Shown one piece after another: positions 1 to 10,761 of a DNA stretch of 54,950 nucleotides. Below the pieces are notes generated by a model. It did no database searches. It had not been told where the DNA came from and saw only the letters and a program-made list of their open reading frames with translations. Source of the DNA: Nemertoderma westbladi (taxonomy: Eukaryota; Xenacoelomorpha; Nemertodermatida; Nemertodermatidae); the NCBI GenBank assembly GCA_032718475.1, contig JAUCBJ010008175.1, positions 1 through 54,950 of the forward strand, given 5' to 3'. The number at the start of each line of letters is the position of its first letter. Position 1 is the stretch's first letter. A program made the position numbers and the translations under genes.

Positions 1-782
1 ATCCTAGTAGTAGTAAACAGCTTAAATGTAAATTACAAGTAGCTCAGAATAAAGTAGTACGATTTATTAAAGACTACAAACCTAGGCACCACCTAACTCC
101 AGATGACTTTTCTGAATCTGGACTACTTAACTTAGATAGTAGAGTTAAGCAGCTACGCCTTAACCATGTGCATAAAGTGTATAATGGTAAATGTCCCAAT
201 TACCTAAAACAAAAATTCAACAGAGTACGCGATACACACTCTTACAGTACCAGAGCTAGTGCTTCAAACTTCTACCTCCCGAATTGTAAATCCTTTGAAT
301 CTGATACTTTCTTTTTTAACGGCATAAAAAATTGGAACGCTCTGCCTAATGAAATTAAAAACCTAAATAATCAACATTCTTTTAAATCTGCAGTTAAATC
401 TCATCTCCGTGTGCAATGTAAAAATAGGTACAATAGTCCTACAGTAAGTTATTAGTTTATTAATTATTTACTATTTATACTGTAATTACGTTTTATAATA
501 AATTGTTCTGTACATTACATCTTTATCGTTGAGTCGGGCATTGTCACGCTCTCGGTAAAGTTGTACATGTACATAGTGTAATTACGTTTTATATTGGTTT
601 TAGGTTAGCGTAGAGTAATATTGTATTTGTAACCAAGTAACATAAAGGACCCCCTTGGAAATAAGCTGCAAAGCTTTAGGGGTAATCCTATATGTTATGT
701 TGGACAATACCTTTATACCGGTACATTGTTTGGTGTATTTGTTATTGTTTTTACATAATGTATAAATAAATCTATCTATCTA
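1..782 (+). mobile_element. LINE-X: 5'-truncated non-LTR retrotransposon 3' end
   Basis: The first ~15 bases are the AGT-repeat 3' tail of LINE-Y, as seen from the right arm. From about 16 the sequence encodes the C-terminus of a LINE reverse-transcriptase protein, followed by about 300 bases of 3' UTR. It ends in an ATAAATAAATCTATCTATC tail at about 763-781, typical of non-LTR elements that end in short tandem repeats. Homology to the leader of unit B resumes right after the tail, so LINE-X inserted upstream of gag in unit A. The clade is uncertain (CR1/jockey-like). Confidence 0.75.
3..455 (+). pseudogene. LINE-X ORF2 C-terminal fragment
   Basis: An open frame from base 3 to the stop at 453-455 gives about 150 residues. 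The order of features is that of the thumb/C-terminal part of CR1/jockey-type LINE ORF2 proteins: a QNK-VRFI segment near the start, a CPNYL motif, an STRAS motif, then a WNALPNEI motif and a lysine-rich FKSAVKSHL end. No catalytic RT motif is present because the element is 5'-truncated. The first ATG in frame is at 168, but it is an internal methionine and not a real start. The same fragment lies inverted at 53583-54022. Confidence 0.75.
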
Positions 783-1101
783 ACTAAGTAACGTAAAGTA
801 ACCCTTAAAATTCAGAAATTCAGTTATTCTAAATAATTGACATTACCGGTATTTAAGGTAGGCTTATTATTATATTTATATAAATTTAGGCTGACATTAT
901 ATAACGGTATTCTGTGATTAAACCTAGTTTGTAATAATACTTATATATCCTATAAGTTTATACCGGTATTCTAATATTATATATTGCGTTACATTGAGTA
1001 GCGGTATCGGTAATTGATCACTAGGCTAACAGTTGATACGGAATTACTAGACTTGCTTTAACTGCCGTTATAGTAGTAGGCATTCAACTGTACAATTAAA
1101 C
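783..1101 (+). other. 5' leader of unit A gag
   Basis: AT-rich non-coding sequence with repeated ACCGGTAT words, alignable by eye to the leader of unit B (about 18260-18696). Conserved blocks include CTAGACTTGC and GTAGGCATTCAACTGTAC just before the gag start. Unit B carries an extra internal duplication. It is probably the untranslated leader of the genomic RNA. No primer-binding site was identified. Confidence 0.6.
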
Positions 1102-3191
1102 ATGACTGACAAAAAGCAAACTCTGTCAGATAGTCTCCTAGACGCAACAGTCTGCGACTCTGACAGGAGCGCCGAGCGTTTAAGACCAAAGTCCAAGTCC
1201 CCTCCTACTGTCAGAAAGGTCATCCCTACAGTAGTAGTATCAGACCCTAGGCTAGTACAGCACCGTAGGTCTATCATAGGCACTCGGGCTCAAGTCAAGC
1301 GGGACCAAGAGGCAGCTGTCAAACAACGGCAACCCTCTAACCGAGAATTAATTTCTCGGAGGCCTGATAGCTCCAGTAGTTCGGATACTGTGGAGTTGTC
1401 ACCCGAGCGTGGAGCAACGATAGCGGATGCAGTTTATGCGGATCCACTTCTCATTCTTCCCGAAGCCGTACTCGCTAGAGTGTTGATTGCTGTGGAGGAA
1501 CATCAAATTGATTGGGCGAGAAGTAAGCGATCTACTAAGGACAGTTATGCGGGATACACGAAGGAAGAATTGAAGTCTATTGTCGAGACGCAATGGAACT
1601 TCTCCGGACCCGGACTCCCATTTAACTTATCGGAAGCTGCCTGGGAGGACTTATACAGGATGGGAGTAGTGAAAGACGCCAAAGATCCAGCTGTGTGGAA
1701 GAGGTCAGCAGCAGGATATGTACAGAGATTCTTCAGCTCATTGGAGCGATTGGAGGAACAACTGTTTCAACAACCCCAAGGACCTCAAGAGCAGGAACAG
1801 CTACTATATCAAGTTCGTGAACGAATCTTAAGAATTAGACTAATTCTTTCGGCCTTTGAGGAAGCCTCAAAGAGAATTCAAGACACGTCGTTGCAAGTTG
1901 CCGTAAAGACTTGGTTCCAACGGGTGAGTCTTAAAGTCCAAGGAACAACCCAGTGGAAAATTCAGTTGGATGAACGCTCAACCCATGGAGAATCAACAGA
2001 CGCTACCTTTTCTCAGGTGGAAAGCGAAGCGACATCGGAGAAACCTCAGAAGAAGGACGCCATTGACATCTATCTGTCAGACTATCAGCGATTCATCGGC
2101 GACAAAGAGTTAAGGAGACGGTTAGCTGGACTTCATCCTAATAGTGAGGGAGCTAAATTTGTGCTAGACACATTAGATGCGGAAAGGCTAGCAGCAAATG
2201 GAGCTATATTTGATGAAAGCAGCCGCATCGCTAGGGAACAAGAAGAACAATTAAAGAAAAAACGTATAGAAGACAGAAAGATAGCAGCAGCGGCAGTAGC
2301 AGCGGCAGAAGCGGAAAAGAAAGTGGCCGAAGTGGAAATAAAAGCAGCAGAGGCAGAGGCAGAAGTGCAAAGCAAGAAGGCAGCGGCAAAGGCAGGAGCG
2401 GAAAGAAAAACGGCCGAAGCAGAAAGAAAACGATCAGTGGCAGAAGCAGAAAAGAAAGCCTAAGAAGAGACCACCCAACTAGAGTTGGAAAATCTGCAAG
2501 AGAGGCAAGACTACATAGACAGACAGAGAACAGCTAGTAATATGCAACTGCTAAGTTGGTCAACTCCTAAGCGACAGGGATTTACATCGTCTGATGAAGA
2601 CGATACGACAGATCCTGAAGGCAGAGGAAATAGATCTCGTTCAAACCGACGTAGAAGAACAACCCACCACCCGAAACTGCCTAATTTGCCCCAGCTGTGA
2701 GAAGGCAACTAGTTAGTGAAAACTTAGGTAGTCCAGAACTCACAGACCAAATTATTAAAATAGAAAGACTTCCTACTATAGTAGATGAGCCTGAAATAAA
2801 TAGGCCTGTTGTTCTCGAAGCCACCCCTTCTGTAGTAGAGACCCCTGTACTTCCAGAACCTAACTCTAAATTCCCTTTGCACAGTACCAAACTACTTGTG
2901 CCCGGTAGAACAGCCCCTGAGACCATCCTGGTCCTGGACGCTGAGAGAGACATCAAGGATTTGTCACCGGTCGTCCCTCGTCTGCCCGCTACTATGTTGG
3001 CGACTCCTGCTTCGGCGGTTGAGTGGGTGGATGAGAGACGACGGGGGATGGATATCCTGCTCGGTAAGATGGAGGAGAATCACCTCCGCTCCTTCCAACA
3101 GGTCCGAGAGTTGGCGGGGACTGTTCAGCAGTTGAAGGGAACAGTAAGAGAGGGTAGGTTAGAGTTGCAAGAAGTGCAGCAGAGTATCGCG
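1102..3191 (+). pseudogene. Unit A Gag N-terminal region (broken)
   Basis: Homologous to residues 1 to about 695 of the unit B Gag-protease protein at 18697. The start at 1102 matches the unit B start and follows the conserved CAACTGTAC leader. The region encodes a Ser/Pro-rich N-terminus, a Q-rich middle (QPQGPQEQEQ) and a long Ala/Glu/Lys coiled coil at about 2230-2460. A TAA at 2461-2463 interrupts the coiled coil where unit B reads alanine. The same frame then resumes to 2700, where a 1-base deletion shifts it into the frame open to 3206. Homology to B stops at about 3191, at the foreign insert. This is a Gag structural region of a BEL element. No named domain is recognised in this half. 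Confidence 0.75.
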
Positions 3192-4485
3192 TACCTAAAG
3201 AGGTGAGGTCTCTATAGGGGTGCGCAAAACAGGTGGCAGCGGACTAGTGAGGGTCTGGGGGCACATTAAATCTATTCTAAGTGCAAGGGAGATACTGAAG
3301 GCCCTCGTGTCGAGCAAACCATGAATCAACATGGTGCCGTGGTACCGTCTAGTCGGCCTGTTGCCGTACTGCTAGTCCTGTACACAGTAGGGGTGGTGGC
3401 TTAGTGTGATCTGTTGTTTATTTGGTGTTTATGTTTAGTATGTATGTATGAGTTGACCAGACTCTTTACTGTCTCCAATCGGCTGCTAAAACGTGTCTTT
3501 TCCCAGGGTAGCACTATTGGAATGGAGGTGTTGCATCGGAAGGGGCAGGATTCTGATGATTCTGTTGGTACTACTATTGGAATGGAGGTAGCACCTGGAA
3601 TATCCGCTGTAAGGAGGGGGTGGTGTTGTAGTGTGGTCCGAGTAATGATGTTCTGGAATCTGTGGTTTGTGTGTGGATGATCAGTGGCAGTTTGCCTGAG
3701 CTTTCTGTTGCTGTGGGTACGTGGTATACGTGAGTGTGTGTATGGCCACTACGAGTGAGTGTGGGAAACCTTGCCAGTTGGTTCAGTCGCTGCTGGTTAT
3801 TAGTAGGACCACATCTTTACTGCGCCCCAGCATACTTTGTGCACACAAAGTTATTTTGCCCTGACGGCAAAATAAGGTACTCTCGGCTCTTTTATTAGTC
3901 GATACAATTTTGTCCCCTCTGATTTTGTCACCGATTTTGTCTTCCCCGATTATGTCCTCTGTGTGTGCATGGTATGTGTTCGATTTTGTGTTTACCGTTG
4001 TGTACTCGATATTGTGAGCATCTGTTGAGTACATGTGTACAGTGACTAGTAAGTGGTTACTTGTTCCTAGCTTTCGAGCTAGTCAGTATTGTTTGCGGAA
4101 CCGACTTCCCCTCAATACTGCCGGCGAGGCGGGTGAAAATGTGTCAATATTCCATGTTGGGTTGCGCAAGCCCACTTGGGACAAGACCGTCGGTTTGGCT
4201 CAAGGGCGACCTTGATGCTTGATCGCTATCGACTGGTCCACCCGCCGGTTGACTCTGAGTTGGCTCAATGTACACGTACAGTCAGGCCACAGTAAGTTGG
4301 TTGACATGTAGCAGTCGCCCATGTTCTACATGGCTACATGTTCGACGAGCTGTGCCGGTGTGATCGGGGGATTGAAAATTGAACCCGGGAAGCATTGGGC
4401 TACCCTCCGGCCCGGTCTGATAAAAATGGAGTCAGACTGGCCCCAAGGGTGGTGGGACAGCGTCCGCCTCATGGGTGCGCGTCGA
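3192..4485. other. 1.3-kb insert of unknown origin inside unit A gag
   Basis: Unit B has about 200 unrelated bases here (20783-20984). The insert has no convincing gene. It holds a PBS-like GGTGGCAGCGG at about 3231, two copies of ACTATTGGAATGGAGGT, two abutting hairpins (ACTTTGTGCACACAAAGT at 3834-3851 and TTATTTTGCC...GGCAAAATAA at 3852-3876), and a run of diverged CGATTTTGTC words (about 3906-4016). It may be a leader fragment of another LTR element brought in by recombination. The right-arm copy is at 49553-50846. Confidence 0.5.
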
Positions 4486-4532
4486 ATAATCCGAGAAATT
4501 TATATACCGATAACTCGATATTAAATAATACG

Positions 4533-5330
4533 ATGGCTCAAGAAAGTTTTACACGTCAAATGGCTAGAACCGAGGCCTGTCAAGCGGTAAAGGTGGGAGA
4601 GATTGTCAAGTTCAATGGAGATGAGATGAAATGGTTACCTTTTAATGAATATTACAAAGATAACATACAGACCTCTGTGCTGTCTAACGGAGAGAAACTT
4701 AGATTCCTCATCGAGTGTTTGGACGGACCTCCCAAGTTAATGGCGTTAAAGTTTATTGGACATCCAGATGGATTAAGACAAGTTTGGGATACATTAAACA
4801 TCAGGTATGGTAATAGGACAAACATAGCTAGGTATTTATATGCAAAATTAGTAGCGCCCCGAAAGTTCGCAAGCAGCGGGATTATAGAGTTTTCCGATGA
4901 GATTCAGGAGATCTGTAGACAACTAGATTGGTTAGGCAAGTCTCATGAATATCAGAGTTCCATGGTTATTGGAGCTGTAGCATCTACTTTGCCAAAGGGT
5001 GGAGTTGGTACTCGCTGGGACAAGAAAGTGCTCTATATGATGGACCAGCAACAAAGAGACCCTACCATGGATGATCTTATGTCATTCCTAAATGGAGAGG
5101 TAGGATTACAGCTCCTAAGGCAGTCCCGGGAGAAGACACCGGAAAATAAGGTAATTGAAAAACCCGTTTCTAGGCGAAAAGTCACCCCAGTGTGTTATAC
5201 CGATGATGGCGAAAGCCAAACCTCTCAAGAGGAGAACAGCGGAAAAGACACTGAAAGAGCTTACTATGTCGACAAAGCACACAAAAACGTAAGTAAATAT
5301 AAGTCTCGAGCCAGTGATAGGAGAGAATAG
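4533..5330 (+). pseudogene. Unit A Gag central domain (DUF1759-like)
   Basis: The methionine at 4533 begins a segment nearly identical in protein to unit B from 21036. Motifs FNGDEMKWLPF, YKDNIQ and HPDGLRQVWDTL match the DUF1759-type Gag domain of BEL/Pao elements, which is presumed to form the particle core. Reading is open back through the foreign insert to 4395, but that extension is not Gag. The frame ends at a TAG at 5328-5330, where unit B reads glutamine. Most differences from unit B in the first 65 codons are silent. Confidence 0.8.
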
Positions 5331-5364
5331 GTAACAAAAACTCCTATGTCCCCTAAGAGAATTC

Positions 5365-5751
5365 ATGGAAGAAAGCCCGAGGAAAGAACGAGTGTGCACA
5401 ACATTACCCAAGGTTAAGGTAAGTAACATCAAACCAAAATGTGTTCTGTGCGACAGGCCCCATCGTTTGAGTGCGTGTGATGACTTCTTAAAGAAGTCTT
5501 TGAAAGATAGACGTGAAGTCATGTGGGATAAGCGGTTGTGTTATAACTGTCTCAGACAAGGACATCAACGGCGAACCTGTTACTCAGACGTGAGGTGTGC
5601 TAAGTGCGGCGTGAAACAACATATCTTGCTACACACCGAATTCGAAAGGAACAGTACGAGTCAGGTGAGTGAGTCTGAACTACACGTCCAATTCAGTGAT
5701 GTGAACAACACTGATCACAGTTCTGAGATGGAAGGATTTTACACAGACTAA
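5365..5751 (+). pseudogene. Unit A Gag zinc-knuckle domain
   Basis: Encodes the nucleocapsid-like part of BEL Gag. A CVLCDRPH-type first cluster is followed by a canonical C-x2-C-x4-H-x4-C knuckle (CYNCLRQGHQRRTC) and a CAKCGVKQH cluster. These bind the genomic RNA in the particle. The frame is displaced from the preceding block (4533-5330), so a frameshift lies near 5330-5365. It ends at TAA 5749-5751, where unit B continues without a break into the protease. Confidence 0.8.
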
Positions 5752-5778
5752 TTCTCCAATGAAAATGAATCCTGATAC

Positions 5779-7737
5779 ATGATAAACACCGCAGTGTATC
5801 GAGCACTTACGTATGAGACTGACACCGAATGTGAGCTCCCCTTAAATATTCCTGACCAAAAACCATCTTGGAACGCGCCAACTTCCAACGTAGGAATTAG
5901 AGAATTTCCCGTAGTGCAGTTGAGAGTCCACGGAGGGGAAAAGAGTTATATAGTGAACGCCCTCCTTGACTCCGGCAGTACCAGAACATTCATCGACAAA
6001 GAACTAGCCGAGGACATCTTTGCTGGACAACCCAAGTTCCGAACTAAGTTGAACCTTTCAGGAATTATGCAGGTTTGGAAATCTACAGTAGCTACAGACT
6101 ATTATGTAGGCGCGTTGTCCACCCCCCAGGATGAGCTAGGAGAACACAGTATAAGGTTAGTAAAAATGGTAGCGATAAAGAACTTCGCCACCAGCCAAGT
6201 GGAACCTTATAACTGGGATGAAGATGAGTTCACCCAGCAGTATGATATACCTAGATTTAACACCGACTATCCAGGGGTACAAATACTCATCGGCCAAAAT
6301 GCGCATAAGGCTCTGGAGACATTAGAGAAACGGCCTGCTCAACCGCAACCACTGCAAACCTATGCGGAAAGAACTAGAGTAGGTTGGTACTTTACTGGAC
6401 CTTCCCGTAGGAAACTCAGGGAAAGGATACCAAAAGAACAAATCCACCAAGTGAGTGAATGGGAAAAAGAAATCAGTGAAGGAGACGATACACCTGAGGG
6501 AACACCATACTCCTCAGATCATGACAATATACATCCAATATTTGACGAGGAGAATACCATCAACCTTCTTACGGAAAATGAAACTTGGCGAAACCAAGTG
6601 AACTTGTGTCACCTCGTCCATCCAGTGGGACAAGACAACTACAATGGTGAGTTGAATGAAGTACTAGATCGTTACAACTCGAGGACTCGTGATGAACACG
6701 CCGTACGATTCTTTACTCAAGAAGCTGTAGAGCCTAATTCCTACGATAAGGCCTTATCGGTAGAAGAGGAAAGAGCCAAACAGATACTTGAAATGACGAA
6801 ACGTTTTCTTAAAGACCAAGGTAGGTATGAGATTGGTCTGCCCTTCCGGCGGAGAGAACCAACTTTTATAAATAACCGACCCTTGGTGGAGAAGAGAATC
6901 GCGCAACTACATCGACGCCTTATGGCAAACGCTTCAGCAAAAGAGATATACTTCTTGTACTTCCTGGACGATCTTCCAGAAACCAAGACACTTGGTTTGA
7001 AATTGGACACAGAGAGAGATATCCTGTTTTTCCAACTCGAACAACGAGATAATCCAGTTCGGACCAAACGGATTTGTCTAAGTATCCTGAGTACTTATTT
7101 CGATCCATTGGGATTTATTAGCCCCGTTATATTGGTTGCTCGGAGCTTAGTACAACAAATGTGGCTGGAAAACCACTTGTGGGACGATCCACTTAAAGGA
7201 GAACAACTGAAGAAGTGGATGAAATGGGAAGATTCTCTACCATCCATCGAGAACTTTATTATTTCCCATTCATACTTTGGTCACATTCTCCCCACATATT
7301 CCTATCAACTCCATGTGTTTGGAGATGCCAGCGATATGGGAATAGGTATAGTAGCCTACATGAGAGTTGAAACTCCAGACGGAATTAAAGTCGCCTTGGT
7401 TACCTCTAAGGCCTTGATAAACAACAAACTGAAAGTTCCTCGAGCGGAGTTAAAGGCGGCTCTATACGCTACAGCCATCGGCCGGAATGTAACCGAACAG
7501 ATAGACTATCCATTGGAGAAAACCGTCTATTGGACCGATGCTTTGCTCGTGTTGGAGTATATCACCAATGAAGTTTGTCAGTTCAGCATCTTCGTTACCA
7601 ACCGAGTAGCCATTATACTTAGTCGCACGAAGACAGATCAATGGAGACATTGCCCTGGGACGATTAATCCAGCCGACATCGCCTCCAGAGGAGCAACTCC
7701 CCAGGAACTGATAGATGCTCCAGACTGGTTAGGTTGA
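5779..7737 (+). pseudogene. Unit A protease - RNase H with RT core deleted
   Basis: Residue 64 is the Asp of an aspartic protease active site (LLDSGSTRTFID), the DUF1758-type BEL protease. After about residue 395 the frame passes directly from the RT N-terminal extension (NNRPLVEKRIAQL) into DDLPETKTLG. It therefore skips about 240 residues that in element N carry all RT catalytic motifs, including YMDD. It continues into the Pao-type region with an RNase H-like fold: FGDAS (Asp516), RAEL and WTDA. The deletion keeps the frame. The frame stops at TGA 7735-7737, where unit B reads Glu. The product could not reverse-transcribe. Confidence 0.85.
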
Positions 7738-7848
7738 CCCGACTTCCTAAGCAAGGAAGAGGATGAATAGCCTCCTCATCTTACCACGGCTGAGATTAGA
7801 CAAGCCAAGGGAGCGGAGAAAGTCAAACCTAAAACCTGGGCGAGTAAA

Positions 7849-8247
7849 TTGAAGTTATTTAAACCAGTAGTAGATCTGTCTGTACTACACATTTCTGGAG
7901 ATGACGTTTTGGATCTAAAACTCCCCGCCACAAATCAGTCCGTTGTGGAGATTAGAGAGAGAGACTGGAAATCTGGAACACCAGACGTCTCACACGGACT
8001 CTCACCCCTCCTGCAGAGAGCAATACATCACTACAGCTCCTGGAATCGGCTCTGTAAGGCCGTTGTATATTTGAAACGATGTTTTCATTATCATTACTCC
8101 AGAAAGAAAACCGGTGGTGATACCGCTCCACTGACATCGGCGCAGGTCCATGTTGTTAAAGATCTTCCCAAGTATAAGACATCGGAACGGTTTCTGACGA
8201 GAAGATCAGTTACCCGGAGCATGAAGAAACTAATAAGCAGATACTGA
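7849..8247 (+). pseudogene. Unit A pol linker before integrase
   Basis: This block follows the RNase H region in the same frame, after a second stop (TAG at about 7768, Trp in unit B). The sequence SPLLQRAIHHYSSWNRLC is matched by SPLLQRATDHYSSWNRLC in unit B and by a similar HYSSWDRLC segment in element N, so it is genuine BEL pol. It ends at TGA 8245-8247, and the integrase resumes in another frame. Inert fragment. Confidence 0.7.
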
Positions 8248-8288
8248 GACTCCTGCAATGCTATGAGGATTCCGATAAGTATTTCCTG

Positions 8289-9398
8289 TTGTTGAGAAAT
8301 CCACAGATGCGCTTAAGGGATCGTTTCTCTAGTATAATGATAGACGGGTTAATACGTGTTGGAGGTAGATTAACTAATGCTCCATTATCCTTTGACACTA
8401 AGTTTCCCATACTCATTAGAAATCTTGAAATACAAATCAAGATGATTGTAGATGTTCACAGTAGGCTTTATCATGCTGGTAGAGAACGAGTTCTTAGCGA
8501 AATTCAAACTCGCTATTATTTTCATAAACCCCGTAGAGCTCTGAACCAAGTTCTTAGGAACTGCATACACTGTAGGAAAGCATTCAGTAGGCCTTTAACA
8601 CAGCGAGAGGCAGAATTACCTAGGGAACGCGTAAGCTTCTACGAACCACCCTTTTCTAATACCGGTGTGGATTTATTTGGCCCTATTGAAGTATATCGTG
8701 TTAGGACTATAGTCAAGAGATGGTGTGTCATCTTTGTCTGCATGACTTGTAGAGCTATCCATCTCGATATGATGAACGATCTATCTACCAACAGCTTCAT
8801 ATTGAGCTTACACCGACAGATCGCTTGCTTTGGAACTAGTAACACAATGAGATCAGATAAGGGAACGAACTTCGTTGGTGCCAACAACGAAATAAAGGCT
8901 TACGTCAAAGATTGGAACCAAAGACAGGTGGACGATCAGTTAAGGGTAACAGCGTCTAGCTGGACCTTCAACGCCGCCGACGCCCCTTGGTGGGGAGGAA
9001 GTTGGGAGAGATCAATTAGAAGCGTGAAGACCGCATTTCACTTTATAGTGCCGTGCCGCGCGCGCGCGTATCTTACCGACAAACTTTTGCGGACGTTAAT
9101 GGAGGAAATCGCCGCCTATCTCAACAAGAGAACGCTTATGCCAGTCTCAGTGAGCCCCAATTCCCTGGAAGCGCTAACACCCGCGCACTTCCTACTGAAG
9201 AAACCTGTAGCCATGCTCCCACGATCTGAAATCACGGACGGAGAGACGAGTATTGCCGGCAAACTTGGCAACTCATGCAATTGTTATCTCGTCGTTTCGC
9301 TGACCATTTCGAAAAACATTATCTGCCTATGCTACAACTTCGAACCAAGTGGTTTGCGCAGCAAGAAAACGTCAGCGCCGGAGACATGGTACTTATAG
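8289..9398 (+). pseudogene. Unit A integrase (H2C2 + DDE core), frameshifted
   Basis: Contains an H2C2 zinc finger (HSRLYHAGRERVL ... CIHC) and the complete DDE triad: Asp128 in VDLFGP, Asp190 in RSDKGTNF and Glu240 in GGSWER. The 49-residue spacing between the last two is the same as in element N. The integrase would join element DNA to the host chromosome. The frame shifts at about 9255-9275, so the last ~45 residues to 9398 are out-of-frame readthrough. Unit B lacks this gene entirely. Confidence 0.85.
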
Positions 9399-9676
9399 TG
9401 GACTTAGATCTTCCACGTAAGCGGTGGCAGACAGGTCGTATCATTGAGACCCATCTGTCGGATGATGGTTTAGTGCGATCGGTAGAACTCGTCGTCATGC
9501 GGCGTAACTTTAAGAAACCGGGAATAGTCTTTGAGACACAACAGCTCAACCGCCCAGTTGGTCGTTTATGTTTACTGGAAAGAGACCAAGAACTCTCCGG
9601 AAACTATGGAAGGCAAGATACTCTTCCCACGACCACTTCCCTAATTCCTCAAACATCTAGGGGCTCCCCAACGTAA
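9275..9676 (+). pseudogene. Unit A integrase C-terminal (DUF5641-like) tail
   Basis: Continues the integrase in a shifted frame: LRTKWFAQQENVSAGDMVLIVD then RKRWQTGRI and DGLVRSVEL. This is the C-terminal domain of BEL integrases, and the same motif order occurs in element N (LRTKWFSNQ ... RRTWVTGRI ... DGRVRSVRL). The last 50 residues match the end of the unit B protein (GRQDSLPTTTSLI). Stop at 9674-9676. Confidence 0.8.
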
Positions 9677-10761
9677 CCACGTCTGGAGTGGGTGTGTGAC
9701 CATATTATTTTATATATTTTTATTTTTTTTATACATCTATGTATGTATTATTATGTACTTTTATTATAATCGTTTTCTTTAATTTTATTTAGTAGAATGT
9801 TATTTTAGCGATTATTTAGTAGATTAGTGCAATATATTAATCTTATTACTTAAGATGACTTAGTGATGTCCCTTTTTAACAGTAGCGTAAAACGCAAAAT
9901 AAATCTGTTAAACCCTTTGACCATCTGTAATTCTAGTCGATTAAGATATCGCGGCACCCACCGATATAGTTGAAAGACAATAATTTTAGAATCAGTGGTT
10001 AACGTCCCCAGACAAGTTCTGGAATAAATCGGTGCCCATCTTAAATATTACATATTTAATATTTATACAAATCTATAAACCAAAATCCGTTAAAATTTAG
10101 ATCTTTTAAAAATTCTAGTTGATTAAGATATCGTAGCTGATAAAATTCATAAAATCATGTATAAAGGGGAATATTGACTATTAAAGAATTACTATTAAAT
10201 AGCATCCCAGATCTGTATGCATGAGAATTACCCTAATTCTACCGCTAGCTTTCCATAATGTCACCATAGCAACAAACAAGCTAGAATTAGAAGCGAGTTA
10301 AAAGAACAATAGAAAGCTTGCCCCATTGAATAGCATAAGGAATAAATAGCACACTGCTAGTATCCAAGGATACATAATAATAACGTGGCGTTCTGGAAGG
10401 CACTTGACTAACGAACAAATGGCCCGAATGTGTACAATTTGGGGCAGTTGTGTGGAATTTGTGCGTTTATAGGTGAATGTTACTACTAAAGTGTGTTTAC
10501 AGTAGCGAGTCGCAGTTGTGAAAGTAGCCCTACCTCTGCAGTAAGAACCTGAAGTATATCTTAGCCCTTGGGACGGACAGTGGAGTGACTCGCACCAGTT
10601 ATCATTGTTGTTGTATAGCTACACGTTGGCAAAAAACACAGCGACGACGGTACATCGGCGCTGAGGATCTTTCGCTGTCCGGGGGCCGCGAAGGGGTAGG
10701 CAGCGACGCCCGCTAGCCTAATTATAAATAATATCAATATTAATAAACTCATATAGCAGCT
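9677..10761 (+). other. Unit A gag-pol/ORF2 spacer with structured repeats
   Basis: No gene. GGAGTGGG followed by TGTGTGAC (9685-9700), shared with unit B, resembles a polypurine tract plus LTR start, but no matching 5' LTR exists in the window. The spacer carries one complete hairpin repeat (9952-10037: GGCACC...GGTGCC outer stem, ATTTTAGAAT...GTTCTGGAAT inner) and a truncated second copy. The last ~200 bases before ORF2 are well conserved with unit B (GACGGACAGTGGAGTGACT ... GGCAGCGACGCCCGCT). Confidence 0.65.

Larger units (their letters stand above)
1..9930. repeat. Left arm of large inverted repeat (partner 44108-54037)
   Basis: Bases 1-9930 recur in inverted orientation at 44108-54037. 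Left plus right coordinate sums to 54038 from the window start through the protease-RNase H gene. It then sums to 54063 after a 1-base and a 24-base deletion in the right arm, and stays at 54063 to the end of gag-pol. Only scattered substitutions were seen. The arm contains LINE-X, the leader and gag-pol of unit A. It begins at base 1, so it probably extends left of the window. Confidence 0.95.

Noticed and set aside
3783-4034. Small open frames in the foreign gag insert (both strands)
   Set aside because: Short, with no motif or homology to anything in the window. They cross hairpins and low-complexity CGATTTTGTC words.
9685-9700. GGAGTGGG-TGTGTGAC after pol as polypurine tract plus 3' LTR start
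   Set aside because: Conserved in A and B and attractive, but no second copy of the following sequence exists upstream of either gag, and ORF2 with conserved leader follows. Kept only as a note.
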